Shown here: in pieces, positions 54,236-63,594 of the stretch
Layout of the letters: every line of letters begins with the position of its first letter
How positions within the stretch are numbered: the first letter of the stretch is position 1
DNA from: Robiginitomaculum antarcticum DSM 21748
GTDB lineage: Bacteria > Pseudomonadota > Alphaproteobacteria > Caulobacterales > Maricaulaceae
DNA: 64,000 nucleotides
Reading direction: 5' to 3'
Assembly: GCF_000365025.1 (NCBI RefSeq)
Contig: NZ_KB823013.1
Coordinates: forward strand, 62,001-126,000
Notes under the pieces: model-generated
The model's database searches: none
What the model was told of the DNA's origin: nothing
Seen by the model: only the letters and a program-made list of their open reading frames with translations
Program-made: the position numbers and the translations under genes

Positions 54236-55735
54236 TTATTCCACGCCCGGGTCATCAGGACTTGGCGGTTTTAGAACATCCTCCAGCTTTATGCCTTTAG
54301 ACTTCACAGCCTTGACTTTGGGTGTAGGCGCCGGCTCCCGCGACACGACGGGCTTGGCAATAACCGCTTCGCCTTCCATCGCCGGGCGGGCCGCTTCCAG
54401 CCGTTCAAAGCGGGGATGAATGAGCTTGCCTTCATCACCATATGAGAAGACCAGACGGCGCCAATCGGCATCATTATATTCAAATGCAGCGCCTGAGGGA
54501 TCGAGGTCGGACCAGTCGGGATCTGTCGGAGCCGTTGCGGCGCGGCTGATCCACAAACGCGCATCGTTGGGATTATTCAGCAGAGTTTCGGCTTTTGCGG
54601 CAAGCTCACACAGACGCGCGCTGGGCGCACCGGACTTAAGCAATCCATCCAGCGCCGACAACGCCGCGACGCCGTCACCGCTGCGCAGCGCTTCTTCTGC
54701 GGTCACAATCTGGCTCTCGCGATGGGATGGATTTTGTTTGGCCAGAGCCTTCATCCGCTTGGCCCGGACTTTTTGCGGCTCGGTGGTGAACAGATCGCGA
54801 TAAGCCAGTGAGAGCGCAGGATGCGGCGCGCGCGACCAGCTGCTTTCGATCAATTTGGCGGCGCGGTCATTATCGCCGGCCCGCACTAATAATTGCGCAG
54901 CGAGCGCAACGCCGGGCGCAAAACCCGGGTCTTCGACGGCCACGCGTTCGGCTTTTTCGCGGGCCGGTTCAAATTGGCCGTCACCGGCCATTTGATCAGC
55001 AATCGCGCTGTGCAAAACAGTGGCGCGGCGCGCGGCGATATCTTTGGAAATATGTTTACGCGAGACGGCATCCTCCAGCGTTTTAAGAGCATTACCCCAA
55101 TCAGACTCCGCTACCTGAGCCGAGAATAAAATATCCAGCGCCCATTTTGCGCCCTTATTTTCTGAATAGGCTTGCTCAGCATGGCTGCGCGCTGTGTGCA
55201 GATCTCCACGCGCATAAGCCAAACCGGCCAAGCCGCGCTGCGCCACTTTACGGGTGCGCTCATCGTCGAGCATCAAGGCATAGCGCTGCTGCGCTTCGGC
55301 CGGATCACCGGAGATCTCGGCAGCCTGCGCGGCGACAATATTGCCCAGCGCCGGACGGTCGATCAATGTACGGGCCCGCGCCGCTTTCTTGCGCGCCATA
55401 TCAGCATCTCCCGCAGAAGCGGCGATCAGCGCATCTTCCATAGCCTCCAAAGCTTGTCCGCGTTTGCGCTTGGATACGCCGGAACGTAGCCGCGATGGAA
55501 GGTCATAAATTAAATGTAGAAACGACCAGACAATAATTGTGGCCAGTACCATACCAATCGCGACGAGAGCTAAAAGCTGCATGGACATTTTATAACCACC
55601 CGCAGGCGCAATCGCATCTCTGTCGCCAAAGGTCATAAGCAGGTAATTATCCCCGCCTATATAAAGGAGCAGCCCCGCTACGATAACGGCGAGGATGAGC
55701 GTGATAATTAACCAGCGAACAAGCGTAGATTTCAT
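54236..55735 (-). CDS. hemY: HemY-type membrane protein with TPR region
   Basis: Start chosen at ATG 55735 (MKSTLVRWLIITLILAVIVAG); the upstream in-frame ATG overlaps the Mic60-like gene's last codons. About 499 residues: two N-terminal membrane helices (1-25 and about 45-70) with a short periplasmic hairpin, then an alpha-helical TPR-like domain rich in Ala/Arg, and a Lys/Pro-rich tail. It is the HemY_N family found at the end of the heme operon; it may act as a scaffold for heme enzymes or, in part, a lipid/envelope role. It is not the FAD-type protoporphyrinogen oxidase of the same name. 11 bp from the Mic60-like gene. Confidence 0.88.
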   Translation of the reverse strand: MKSTLVRWLIITLILAVIVAGLLLYIGGDNYLLMTFGDRDAIAPAGGYKMSMQLLALVAIGMVLATIIVWSFLHLIYDLPSRLRSGVSKRKRGQALEAMEDALIAASAGDADMARKKAARARTLIDRPALGNIVAAQAAEISGDPAEAQQRYALMLDDERTRKVAQRGLAGLAYARGDLHTARSHAEQAYSENKGAKWALDILFSAQVAESDWGNALKTLEDAVSRKHISKDIAARRATVLHSAIADQMAGDGQFEPAREKAERVAVEDPGFAPGVALAAQLLVRAGDNDRAAKLIESSWSRAPHPALSLAYRDLFTTEPQKVRAKRMKALAKQNPSHRESQIVTAEEALRSGDGVAALSALDGLLKSGAPSARLCELAAKAETLLNNPNDARLWISRAATAPTDPDWSDLDPSGAAFEYNDADWRRLVFSYGDEGKLIHPRFERLEAARPAMEGEAVIAKPVVSREPAPTPKVKAVKSKGIKLEDVLKPPSPDDPGVE

Positions 55736-55746
55736 GGTATTTTCCT

Positions 55747-56856
55747 TTAATCGAGCGTGTCTGCAGCAGCCAGCCAAGCCTGCGCGGCGTCCTGAACATC
55801 AGGACTTTGGGATTTGAGAATTCGGGCTGCGCCTTTGATATTGCCGCGGTCGACAAGGTCATAGGCGCGCGCAATATCCCGGCGGGCCTGTTCGGCCCGG
55901 TTTTCTCCGGATTGCATATGGCGGTCGAGTTGCCGCTGTAGCCAGTTACTCGGCGCCGCGCGCTGCGCAGTCTCATTCACCGCCGCGAGCATAGCCGCGC
56001 GGGGGAAATTGCCGATAAAATCATAGTTTTGCGCAAGTGACGGCGCCGGCGCGGGCTCGGCGATGACAGTCACCGGTTCGGGTCGGGCTTCCAGCTCGGC
56101 GATACGGAATTCAGCGGCATTAATGCGCTCAAGCAATGCTGCAGGCTCCGCGCCTTCAGGATAGACAGTTTCAGGAGCAGGCGTCTCGCTCAGCTCTGTG
56201 ACCTCCGCCTCAAGTGCGCTAATGCGCTCTAATATCCGGCGCGGGGCAATATCGCCTTTCTCCGCCAGAACTGTTTCGGCAATATCGAGGCGTTCTATGA
56301 TCCCGGCGCGCTCCAACGCGGCCTGTTCCAGACCCGCTGCGCGTTCGTCAACAGAGGACGCAATAGCTCTGATCTGCTCTTGCAATCCGTCCATCTCCGA
56401 TAGGCGGGCAAGGTCAGTTTGTGCTTGCGATACAGTTTCGCCCTGCGCGGCCATTTGGGTTTCCATCGCGGCCAAGCGCTGACCCATTTGCGCGGCTTGC
56501 TCAACGCCAGCATCAGGGCTGTTTTGGACCATGTATTGCGGGCCAAGCCAGCCAATTGCGCCGCCTATGCCCGCGGCTATAATACTGAACAGCAAAATAG
56601 CGCCAAAGCCTGCACCGCGTTTGACGGGCTTGGGTGATCTACGGGGCGGGTTTGGCGATTTGCCTGCTTTGATCGGCCGTGACGCAGATTTAGCATCCGG
56701 CTTCCCGCCCGCTTTGGGCTCCGTCTTAGATGTATCATCTTTATCGCGCGCTTCACTTTGATCTATGCGCGCCTGCAACCGGGCTTGCGCTGCCGCCAAT
56801 TCGTCATCATTAATCGGGGGCAGATTATCTGCGCTGTCTTTAGGGGGTTTGGCCAT
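55747..56856 (-). CDS. Mic60/mitofilin-like inner-membrane protein
   Basis: A 369-residue protein: an acidic/basic Lys/Asp-rich N-terminus, one transmembrane helix about 78-105 (AGFGAILLFSIIAAGIGGAIGWL), a coiled-coil and Glu-rich segment (about 120-270), and a C-terminal helical domain FPRAAMLAAVNETAQRAAPSNWLQRQLDRH, like the alphaproteobacterial Mic60 domain. Such proteins sit in the heme operon of alphaproteobacteria, shape inner-membrane invaginations and are related to mitochondrial cristae organiser Mic60. It lies between hemD and hemY on the minus strand. Confidence 0.85.
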   Translation of the reverse strand: MAKPPKDSADNLPPINDDELAAAQARLQARIDQSEARDKDDTSKTEPKAGGKPDAKSASRPIKAGKSPNPPRRSPKPVKRGAGFGAILLFSIIAAGIGGAIGWLGPQYMVQNSPDAGVEQAAQMGQRLAAMETQMAAQGETVSQAQTDLARLSEMDGLQEQIRAIASSVDERAAGLEQAALERAGIIERLDIAETVLAEKGDIAPRRILERISALEAEVTELSETPAPETVYPEGAEPAALLERINAAEFRIAELEARPEPVTVIAEPAPAPSLAQNYDFIGNFPRAAMLAAVNETAQRAAPSNWLQRQLDRHMQSGENRAEQARRDIARAYDLVDRGNIKGAARILKSQSPDVQDAAQAWLAAADTLD

Positions 56857-56880
56857 GAAAGCTCCTGCGTTGCGCGTAGC

Positions 56881-57588
56881 TTATGCCGAGCGCCAAGCTT
56901 TCTCAAGCGCTTCCATGAGCGCGCGATCATTTGGTGCCGAGGCAATATAGCGGGCGGCAAACACATCGGACAGGCAGGCATCAATATTAGCCGACAGGCT
57001 AACAGTAATCAAATTTGCAGACTGCTCGTCAGACAGAAGGCGCATCAAAATTTGCGCCGCCTTGGGCGAGTGCAGCAGCACATAACCGCCGGATTTAATA
57101 ACCTGCATCGCCGCGTCAGGAATTTCAGTCACCGCCTGCGTCCCGTAAATAATCTCGCGCCGCGCCGTCAAGCCCGCGGCGCGTAAAGCCCCGGCCAAAT
57201 CTCCCGCGACATGGACACCACTATAATGGACGATACTTTGTGTTCCGCGCACACTTATAAGCTTGGCCAGATCATCAACATTACCGCCTGCGCTTTGAAC
57301 CTTGGTAAATCCTATTGCGCGCGCCTGCTCACCTGTCGCCACACCAACACAATAGACGTCATGGTCGCGCTTATCCGACAGAGCCGCGAAAGCGCGCACC
57401 CCATTGGCGCTGGTGAATGCAAGCGCTTCATCGGTCTTGGGCGCTGCAGGACTATGCGCCGTCGCTGTGACGCGCAGGAGCGGGGCAATGATGGGCGACA
57501 TGCCCGCCGCTAAAACCGCGTCTGCACTGCTCTGCGCGCCCGGTCGCGTGCGGGTTATCCAAATGACGGCGCCGGAGCTATCTGTCAT
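56881..57588 (-). CDS. hemD: Uroporphyrinogen-III synthase
   Basis: A 235-residue protein of the HemD family: ITRTRPGAQSSADAVLAAG, SPIIAPLLRV, ALAFTSANGVRAFAAL, YCVGVATGEQARAIGF, GGYVLLHSPKAAQ. It closes and inverts the D ring of hydroxymethylbilane to make uroporphyrinogen III. It overlaps hemC by 4 bp (ATGA) and precedes the Mic60-like gene by 24 bp. HemD is weakly conserved, so the call rests on motifs plus the operon. Confidence 0.92.
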   Translation of the reverse strand: MTDSSGAVIWITRTRPGAQSSADAVLAAGMSPIIAPLLRVTATAHSPAAPKTDEALAFTSANGVRAFAALSDKRDHDVYCVGVATGEQARAIGFTKVQSAGGNVDDLAKLISVRGTQSIVHYSGVHVAGDLAGALRAAGLTARREIIYGTQAVTEIPDAAMQVIKSGGYVLLHSPKAAQILMRLLSDEQSANLITVSLSANIDACLSDVFAARYIASAPNDRALMEALEKAWRSA

Positions 57589-58529
57589 TTGGCGTGTATG
57601 TCCCAGAAAATATGCTGCCCCGCTTCGAAACGGATTTCCATGCCCAGACTATAACCCAGCGCATAGGCATCCCCCAGAGCCGCTTCGCTGAGCGTAATAG
57701 TGACATCGCGGGCAAAGCGCAATTTTCCGTCCGGCGAGAGGGCCTCGCCGCGCATGCGCAATGTATCACCGGAAAGCTCGGCCAGCGCGGCAACAGGCGT
57801 GCGGCAGGAGCCGTCCAGCGCTTTGAGAAAGGCGCGCTCAGCGGTAATCGTCATATCGCTGCTGCTATCATGGAGCGGGGCACAGAGCGCGCGGGCTTTG
57901 CCGTCATCAGCGCGGATCTGAATGCCGACCGCGCCCTGTGCCGGAGCGGGGAGCATGTCGTCGGTGGAAATGGCGTGGGTGGCGATATGGGATTGTCCCA
58001 AACGGTTTAATCCTGCCATTGCCAAAAATGTCGCCGCGCATTCACCCGTCTGGAGCTTGGCCAGCCGCGTGCCGACATTGCCGCGCAGCAGCGCATATTT
58101 AAGATCAGGACGCAGCCGCGCCGTCTGGGCTTGGCGGCGCAGTGAGGCCGTACCAACTGTTGCGCCCATAGGCAGCGACATGAAATCCGGCACGTCATGG
58201 GAAATAAAGGCATCGCGCGGGTCTTCACGGGGCAATATGGCGGTGATTTCAAATATTCTATTGAGCGTCGTGGGTACATCTTTCATCGAATGCACCGCAA
58301 TATCAATCGCGCCAATGGCCAGTGATTCATCCAGTTCTTTGACAAACAGCCCCTTACCACCTGACTCAGCCAGACGTCCGGTCAGACGGTCGCCCGTCGT
58401 CGTAAAGGTTTTGATCGGAAAGGCGGTCACATCTTTGCCCGTCTCCCGGCAGAGCAGAGCCTGCACAGTTTTGGACTGTGCCAACGCCAGAGGTGAACTG
58501 CGGCTTCCGATGATTAGGCTTGGTTGCAT
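57585..58529 (-). CDS. hemC: Porphobilinogen deaminase (hydroxymethylbilane synthase)
   Basis: Start at ATG 58529 (MQPSLIIGSRSSPLALAQ) gives 314 residues, close to the usual 310; an upstream in-frame start adds an implausible 29-residue stretch. Landmarks: VHSMKDVPT, LLRGNVGTRLAKLQTGE, LPAPAQGAVGIQIR and the dipyrromethane Cys in LDGSCRTPVAALAEL. It joins four porphobilinogens into a linear tetrapyrrole. It is first in hemC-hemD-mic60-hemY and divergent from tsaD (29 bp between starts). Confidence 0.96.
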   Translation of the reverse strand: MQPSLIIGSRSSPLALAQSKTVQALLCRETGKDVTAFPIKTFTTTGDRLTGRLAESGGKGLFVKELDESLAIGAIDIAVHSMKDVPTTLNRIFEITAILPREDPRDAFISHDVPDFMSLPMGATVGTASLRRQAQTARLRPDLKYALLRGNVGTRLAKLQTGECAATFLAMAGLNRLGQSHIATHAISTDDMLPAPAQGAVGIQIRADDGKARALCAPLHDSSSDMTITAERAFLKALDGSCRTPVAALAELSGDTLRMRGEALSPDGKLRFARDVTITLSEAALGDAYALGYSLGMEIRFEAGQHIFWDIHAK

Positions 58530-58558
58530 AAGGAGAGGCTCTTCACTACGTATCGGGC

Positions 58559-59707
58559 ATGGACATAGCCTTTGAACATAGCGCGCGGCAAGACGCCAAT
58601 CCCGACATAACAGCACATACTGTGCTCGTTTTGGGCATTGAGAGCAGCTGCGATGAGACCGCGGCCTCTGTTATCAGATTACCGCGCGGCGGCGCGCCCG
58701 AAATTCTGTCCTCACGCATATCCAGCCAGGACGAGCTGCACCGCCCATATGGGGGCGTCGTGCCCGAAATGGCAGCCCGCGCCCATATGGATAAAATCCA
58801 GAGCATCATCGCTGGCGCGGTTGAGGATGCGGGCATAAATTATACTGATCTGGACGGCATTGCCGCCACATCCGGCCCCGGTCTTATTGGCGGTGTGATT
58901 ACGGGACTTATGGCCGCCAAAGGTTTGGCCCTGTCGCTGGATAAACCGCTCATCGCGGTCAATCACCTCGAGGGTCACGCCCTGTCCGCGCGCCTGTCTG
59001 CGCCCTGCCCGTTTCCTTACCTCCTACTGCTGGTTTCCGGCGGACATACGCAGCTTTTGTCAGTTAATGATCTGGGTGATTATAGCCGCTTGGGCAGTAC
59101 AGTGGACGACGCGGCGGGTGAAGCTTTTGACAAAACCGCCAAGATTATGGGTCTGGGATTTCCCGGCGGGCCGAATGTCGAGCGCGCCGCGAAGGCCGGG
59201 AATGCCAAGCGCTTTAAACTGCCGAGACCCTTTGCCGGAACCGATCATGCTGACTTTTCCTTTGCCGGACTAAAGACAGCGGCGGCGCGGACCTTTGCCT
59301 CTATGGATAATCCGGACGACCAAGACAAAGCTGATCTGGCCGCGAGTTTTCAGACCGCCGTATGCGGCGCCCTGACTGACCGCACGCAGCGGGCCATGAT
59401 GATGTTTCGCAAACGTCACGGCGACGGCCCGCAGCGCCTTGTCGTGGCAGGGGGAGTCGCGGCGAATGTTCAGATCAGAGCTGCTCTGGACACAGTCTGC
59501 ACGGAAAATGATTTTGTCTTAATGTGTCCGCCGCTAAAATTCTGCACAGATAATGCGGCGATGATTGCGCTGGCGGGCGCGGAAAAATTACTGGCCGGAG
59601 AGATTGATAATCTGGACGCGCCCGCGCGCCCGCGATGGCCGCTTGACGAGACGGCTGCAAGGCGTAATCCTGCCAGCGGAAGCGGACGAAAAGGCCCCAA
59701 ATCATGA
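58559..59707 (+). CDS. tsaD: tRNA N6-adenosine threonylcarbamoyltransferase
   Basis: A 382-residue protein. After about 25 extra residues it shows LGIESSCDETAAS, the Fe-binding HLEGHALSAR, LLLVSGGHTQLL, DDAAGEAFDKTAK, ADFSFAGLKTA, VVAGGVAANVQIR and FCTDNAAMIA. It transfers threonylcarbamoyl to A37 of ANN-decoding tRNAs with TsaB/TsaE. The tail is Arg/Pro-rich. It is followed by a truncated gpsA-like start and then gpsA. Confidence 0.96.
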   Translation: MDIAFEHSARQDANPDITAHTVLVLGIESSCDETAASVIRLPRGGAPEILSSRISSQDELHRPYGGVVPEMAARAHMDKIQSIIAGAVEDAGINYTDLDGIAATSGPGLIGGVITGLMAAKGLALSLDKPLIAVNHLEGHALSARLSAPCPFPYLLLLVSGGHTQLLSVNDLGDYSRLGSTVDDAAGEAFDKTAKIMGLGFPGGPNVERAAKAGNAKRFKLPRPFAGTDHADFSFAGLKTAAARTFASMDNPDDQDKADLAASFQTAVCGALTDRTQRAMMMFRKRHGDGPQRLVVAGGVAANVQIRAALDTVCTENDFVLMCPPLKFCTDNAAMIALAGAEKLLAGEIDNLDAPARPRWPLDETAARRNPASGSGRKGPKS

Positions 59708-59717
59708 GCGGAAAACT

Positions 59718-59816
59718 ATGAGCGAAACTTTTCAGAAATTCGGAGTCATTGGCGGCCCCCTGCGTGGAAGCGTAAACTTAAAAGCGCCGTCGCCAATTTG
59801 CTATTTGGCAAAATAA
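59718..59816 (+). pseudogene. Duplicated, truncated start of gpsA
   Basis: A 32-codon frame starting [13 protein letters not shown], identical in protein to the first 13 residues of gpsA at 59832, then 19 unrelated residues and a stop. The two copies differ at four positions in 39 bases, all synonymous. After the shared part the DNA differs completely. It is not a working gene; it could be a short peptide or leader. Confidence 0.75.
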
Positions 59817-59831
59817 TTTAAGGGTACGGAT

Positions 59832-60836
59832 ATGAGTGAAACTTTCCAGAAGTTTGGAGTCATTGGCGGCGGCGCATGGGGTACGGCGCTGGCCAGTGCT
59901 TTAGTTCGCGCGGGCCGTGACGTAACTTTATGGACATTTGAAAAAGAATGTTCTGAGGCGATTAATACCCGGCACGAAAACACATTATATCTGCCGGGCG
60001 TCAAGCTTGACCCCGCCATTAAAGCCACATCTGACCTCGCTGATCTTGCGGGCATGGACGCTGTACTCGCCGTCCCGCCGGCGCAACATATGCGCGGCAC
60101 GCTAAAAGCCTTCGCGCCCTACGCCAAAGCGGGACTTCCCGTTATTTTATGCTCTAAAGGCATAGAGCATAAGAGCCTGTCATTTATGGCCGGTGTTTTG
60201 AACGGCGTTTTACCCCAAGCGCGCGCGGCGGTTTTGTCCGGCCCGAGTTTTGCCATTGATGTGGTCAACGGACTGCCTGCGGCCGTGACGCTGGCTTGCG
60301 AAGACGATGAGTTGGGCGAAGCGCTGGGCGATGCCATCGCTTCACCCGGCTTTCGCCCCTATATGACAGATGACATTATCGGCTCGGAAATTGGCGGCGC
60401 AGTCAAAAATGTGCTGGCCATTGCCTGCGGCCTTGTGCTGGGTAAAGGGTTAGGCCGGAGCGCCCACGCCGCGATTATCGCGCGCGGCTTTCGCGAAATG
60501 ACCCGTCTTGGCGTCGCGATGGGCGCGCAGCCTGAAACGCTGACCGGAATGTCCGGTCTGGGCGATCTGGTGCTGACATGTTCGTCGGAAACCTCGCGCA
60601 ATATGAGCTGCGGGCTTGCGCTGGGACGCGGACAATCATTGGAAGAGATTATGAACGCCCGCAGCGCCGTCACCGAAGGCGTCGCCACCGCGCCCGCGCT
60701 CAAACAACTGGCCAGCGAACAGGGCGTTGAAATGCCTATATGTGAGGCCATGGCCGATATTTTATCAGGCGAGATTGGCGTAGACGCGGCAATCCTGCGC
60801 CTGCTCTCTCGCGAACGTCGTCTTGAGAGTGAATAA
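59832..60836 (+). CDS. gpsA: Glycerol-3-phosphate dehydrogenase [NAD(P)+]
   Basis: A 334-residue enzyme: [21 protein letters not shown] (NAD(P) fold), [39 protein letters not shown] with the catalytic Lys, and [16 protein letters not shown]. It makes sn-glycerol-3-phosphate from DHAP for phospholipid synthesis, the opposite direction to GlpD elsewhere in the window. Good ribosome site (AAGGG) at 59820. It abuts the YciI gene. Confidence 0.96.
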   Translation: MSETFQKFGVIGGGAWGTALASALVRAGRDVTLWTFEKECSEAINTRHENTLYLPGVKLDPAIKATSDLADLAGMDAVLAVPPAQHMRGTLKAFAPYAKAGLPVILCSKGIEHKSLSFMAGVLNGVLPQARAAVLSGPSFAIDVVNGLPAAVTLACEDDELGEALGDAIASPGFRPYMTDDIIGSEIGGAVKNVLAIACGLVLGKGLGRSAHAAIIARGFREMTRLGVAMGAQPETLTGMSGLGDLVLTCSSETSRNMSCGLALGRGQSLEEIMNARSAVTEGVATAPALKQLASEQGVEMPICEAMADILSGEIGVDAAILRLLSRERRLESE

Positions 60837-61130
60837 GTGAACCATTTTATTATATATGCTCTGGACAAAGAGGGCGGCGCGCCTATTCGCGCAGCCAATC
60901 GTGACGCGCATCTAGCATTTTTGCGGGCGAAATCAGATGTCAAAGTCTGTGTGGCCGGGCCATTACTGGATGACGACCGGATGATCGGCAGTCTTCTCAT
61001 TGTGCAGGCGGCTAATGAGATGGCCGTGCATAACTGGCTTAAATCCGATCCCTATGGTCAAGCCGGACTCTCAAAATCTATAGCTGTGCACCCCTATAAA
61101 TGGGTCATCGGCGCACCTGAAACCGCTTAG
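60837..61130 (+). CDS. YciI family protein
   Basis: A 97-residue ferredoxin-like fold protein with a GTG start touching the gpsA stop. MNHFIIYALDKEGGAPIRAANRDAHLAFL (the conserved Arg/His core) and VCVAGPLLDDDRMIGSLLIVQAANEMAV fit YciI. The family is catalytically uncertain, sometimes a subunit or dehydrochlorinase-like. Likely cotranscribed with gpsA. It converges with the TerB-like gene, overlapping by 4 bp. Confidence 0.9.
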   Translation: MNHFIIYALDKEGGAPIRAANRDAHLAFLRAKSDVKVCVAGPLLDDDRMIGSLLIVQAANEMAVHNWLKSDPYGQAGLSKSIAVHPYKWVIGAPETA

Positions 61131-61666
61131 GATAAATTCATCAAATCACTATAGCGGCGGATCAAATCCTGTTGCGAATCTGTCGGGCCGTTCACGGCAG
61201 CGATACTCTCCATCATATCACGTAGCTCTGCGGCCTCTTTGGAAGAGATCTGTTTTTGCAGGAAATTCGTCATCGGGCGCAGCACGCTATCAGCCTGCTT
61301 ATACTCACGGGTCAGCCAGCGGATATTTAGAACAAATTCCTCGGCGTCTTCAGCAGGCCAGTCCATGTGCTCAATCAATCCCGTTTCGATTGCGTCACTC
61401 TCACCGGGGCTGACCCGGCCATCCCCGGACAGACGGGCAATGGCCACCATGAGAACCGTAGCGGCTTCGCGCGGGCTCTCAACCAGATCGAGTCCTGACC
61501 GCCCGACACGTTTTTGATAGCGCAGCTTTCGCGGCAAATTGGCCAGCGTTCCCGCCGCGTCGCTGATGTGACGAGCGCTACGCGCCGCGCGGCCCGCCCA
61601 AATAATGAGCATACCAATAACCGAAATTATGCCAATGAGCGCCGCCATAAGGGTTTGATTTAACAA
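61127..61666 (-). CDS. TerB-like membrane-anchored protein
   Basis: A 179-residue protein. One N-terminal hydrophobic helix (LMAALIGIISVIGMLIIWAG) is followed by an Arg-rich linker and a TerB/DjlA-like helical domain (VESPREAATVLMVAIARLSGDGRVSPGESDAIETGL, acidic residues for metal binding). TerB domains occur in stress and metal-response proteins. Here it is not with tellurite-resistance genes. It overlaps the YciI gene by 4 bp. Function unknown. Confidence 0.75.
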   Translation of the reverse strand: MLNQTLMAALIGIISVIGMLIIWAGRAARSARHISDAAGTLANLPRKLRYQKRVGRSGLDLVESPREAATVLMVAIARLSGDGRVSPGESDAIETGLIEHMDWPAEDAEEFVLNIRWLTREYKQADSVLRPMTNFLQKQISSKEAAELRDMMESIAAVNGPTDSQQDLIRRYSDLMNLS

Positions 61667-61788
61667 TCATTTTATGTGGCGTCAAATGTGTATATTAACG
61701 GATTGTTTTTCATATTCCTAAGTAAGTCACACATAATATATATGTATAACTGCGGCTCGGGGAAGGCAATTCAAATTGGGGTCGTTCA

Positions 61789-63198
61789 ATGTTAAAACGG
61801 TTTTTAAATAATACGTCAGGCAATGTCGGCGTTATATTCGCGCTCGCCGCTTTGCCTATTATTGTGGGCTCAACGCTGGCGATTGACAAACATAACTCTA
61901 ATACATTTCGCGCCGACTTGCAGGCCGCAACTGATAATGCGGTGCTCTCCACAGTCTCCAATGGATCCCTAAAGCCCGGCGACCGACAGGGCTATGCCGA
62001 AGCGCGCTTTCACAGCAACTTTCCTGATATTCCTGCGCAGCTCAAATTTTCTGACAGCAACAGTATCGTCAGTATGACCGCAACAGCACAAATGCCGACC
62101 ACATTAGGCGGCCTTGTCGGTCGGGACACATTTACCATCAGCGCGACAGCCGCCGGGACGGTTAATCGCGGGCGCACAGTCTGCACACTCGCGCTAGCGC
62201 CGGATGGGGCGGAACGTGTCACTTTCGAAGATTCAGTCTATTTTACGGCGGATAATTGCAGCGTACAGGTCAATTCCAACGACGCAAATGCGATCGTCAA
62301 CACCTCGACAATGGTACCGATAGCGAAAGAATTTTGTGTCACCGGCGGCGGCAAGGGGAACTTCCAGCCGAAATTAAATTCGGAATGCGCACCTGTCCCC
62401 GACCCTTACGCTAGCCTGAACATGCCGGACCCGGGTCCATGCATCAAAATGGACGATTTTCAGCTTGTTCACGTTTTGCCAGGCGCAGAGCCAAACCCTG
62501 ACGACGAACCATATGATGGCATTATACCTACAATAACCAGCAGCTTGCCAACTTTAACAATTGTTGATCCCCTTGCGTCAGTAGAAAGCTGGGAGCTTTG
62601 GAGCGGAAGTAGCCGCAATATCGAGCCCGGAAATTATTGCGACGGTTTAACAATTGATGGCGTGAATGTTGTCTTTTCACCGGGCGTGTATCATTTTGGC
62701 AAAGAAATAAAATTCAAAAATGGCGCACAGGCCTTTGCAAGCAATGTAACATTTGTTGTTTATGGTTATAAAGGCAAAATCAAAGTCGAGTCCGGGTCAG
62801 AAGTCTATATGAAAGCGTCATCAACAGGGGCTATGGCAGGCCTCGCCATCGTTCAAGATGAGTTTTTGATGAGACCCGAAGACAGCAAAGACGCGGCGCT
62901 TGTGCGTGTATTGGAACCGGTTCGTATATATAAAAAAAAGGGTGGATTCAAAGTTCCGAAAAGTCAGTTAAAAAGCGGCGGACGTTTGGATGTGATCGGC
63001 CCAGTGTACCTTCCCGGACAATCATTGGAAGTCTCCGGCACCAGCGTCTTTGGCGCCCGCTCGAGATCGACATCATTTATTGCTTATGAAGTGCATTTCA
63101 AAGAAAATACGCGGGCCAATATTGGCGTTGATCATCAAATAGAAGGCCTGCCGCCAGTGCAGCCGAGATCTGAAGAATCGCCGCGTTTAATCCGGTAG
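61789..63198 (+). CDS. TadG-like pilus-assembly related protein
   Basis: A 469-residue protein with an N-terminal membrane helix LNNTSGNVGVIFALAALPIIVGSTLAIDKHN, the TadE/TadG-like (Flp pilus minor component) start. Then a secreted, Ser/Thr/Gly-rich beta domain and a region of repeated short strands (GNYCDGLTIDGVNVVFSPGVYHF, VYMKASSTGAMAGLAIV) like a beta-helix. No VWA domain is seen. No other tad genes are nearby, so it may serve another surface system. Promoter and ribosome site were not obvious. Confidence 0.8.
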   Translation: MLKRFLNNTSGNVGVIFALAALPIIVGSTLAIDKHNSNTFRADLQAATDNAVLSTVSNGSLKPGDRQGYAEARFHSNFPDIPAQLKFSDSNSIVSMTATAQMPTTLGGLVGRDTFTISATAAGTVNRGRTVCTLALAPDGAERVTFEDSVYFTADNCSVQVNSNDANAIVNTSTMVPIAKEFCVTGGGKGNFQPKLNSECAPVPDPYASLNMPDPGPCIKMDDFQLVHVLPGAEPNPDDEPYDGIIPTITSSLPTLTIVDPLASVESWELWSGSSRNIEPGNYCDGLTIDGVNVVFSPGVYHFGKEIKFKNGAQAFASNVTFVVYGYKGKIKVESGSEVYMKASSTGAMAGLAIVQDEFLMRPEDSKDAALVRVLEPVRIYKKKGGFKVPKSQLKSGGRLDVIGPVYLPGQSLEVSGTSVFGARSRSTSFIAYEVHFKENTRANIGVDHQIEGLPPVQPRSEESPRLIR

Positions 63199-63594
63199 TT
63201 AGTTTGGAAACTCAGCCTGCGCCGGGCTGTCCAGCGCGAAGACGGGGATGAAGACATCAAAGCTCTCGCCGTCTTCATCAGTCATTTTATATGTGCCGTG
63301 CATCATGCCCGCAGGCGCCGATAGAGGCGCTCCGGAGGTATAGCGAAACACTTCGCCGGGCTGCAAAACAGGCTGCTCACCAACCACGCCATTGCCGCGA
63401 ACGCATTGCACCTGTCCGCGGCTATCCGCAATATTCCACACCCGTTCGACGACTTTAAGAGGGGATGTGCCTAGGTTTTCAATCTCGACCGTATAGGCCC
63501 AGATATATCGATCATCCTTGGGCGAGCTTTCATCATGGAGGTAATCAGGCTGGACGCGGACGATGACGTCGCCGGTTTTTTGCTCGAACAGCAT
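63199..63594 (-). CDS. apaG: ApaG protein
   Basis: Start at ATG 63594 (MLFEQKTGDVIVRVQPDYL) gives 131 residues, the usual ApaG length; a longer frame to 63690 adds an unlikely 32-residue head. WAYTVEIENLGTSPLKVVERVWNIADSRG and GEQPVLQPGEVFRYTSGAPLSAPAGMMHGTYKM are ApaG hallmarks. A fibronectin-III-like fold with a possible pyrophosphate or metal role. It is convergent with the TadG-like gene, sharing adjacent stops. Confidence 0.93.
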   Translation of the reverse strand: MLFEQKTGDVIVRVQPDYLHDESSPKDDRYIWAYTVEIENLGTSPLKVVERVWNIADSRGQVQCVRGNGVVGEQPVLQPGEVFRYTSGAPLSAPAGMMHGTYKMTDEDGESFDVFIPVFALDSPAQAEFPN

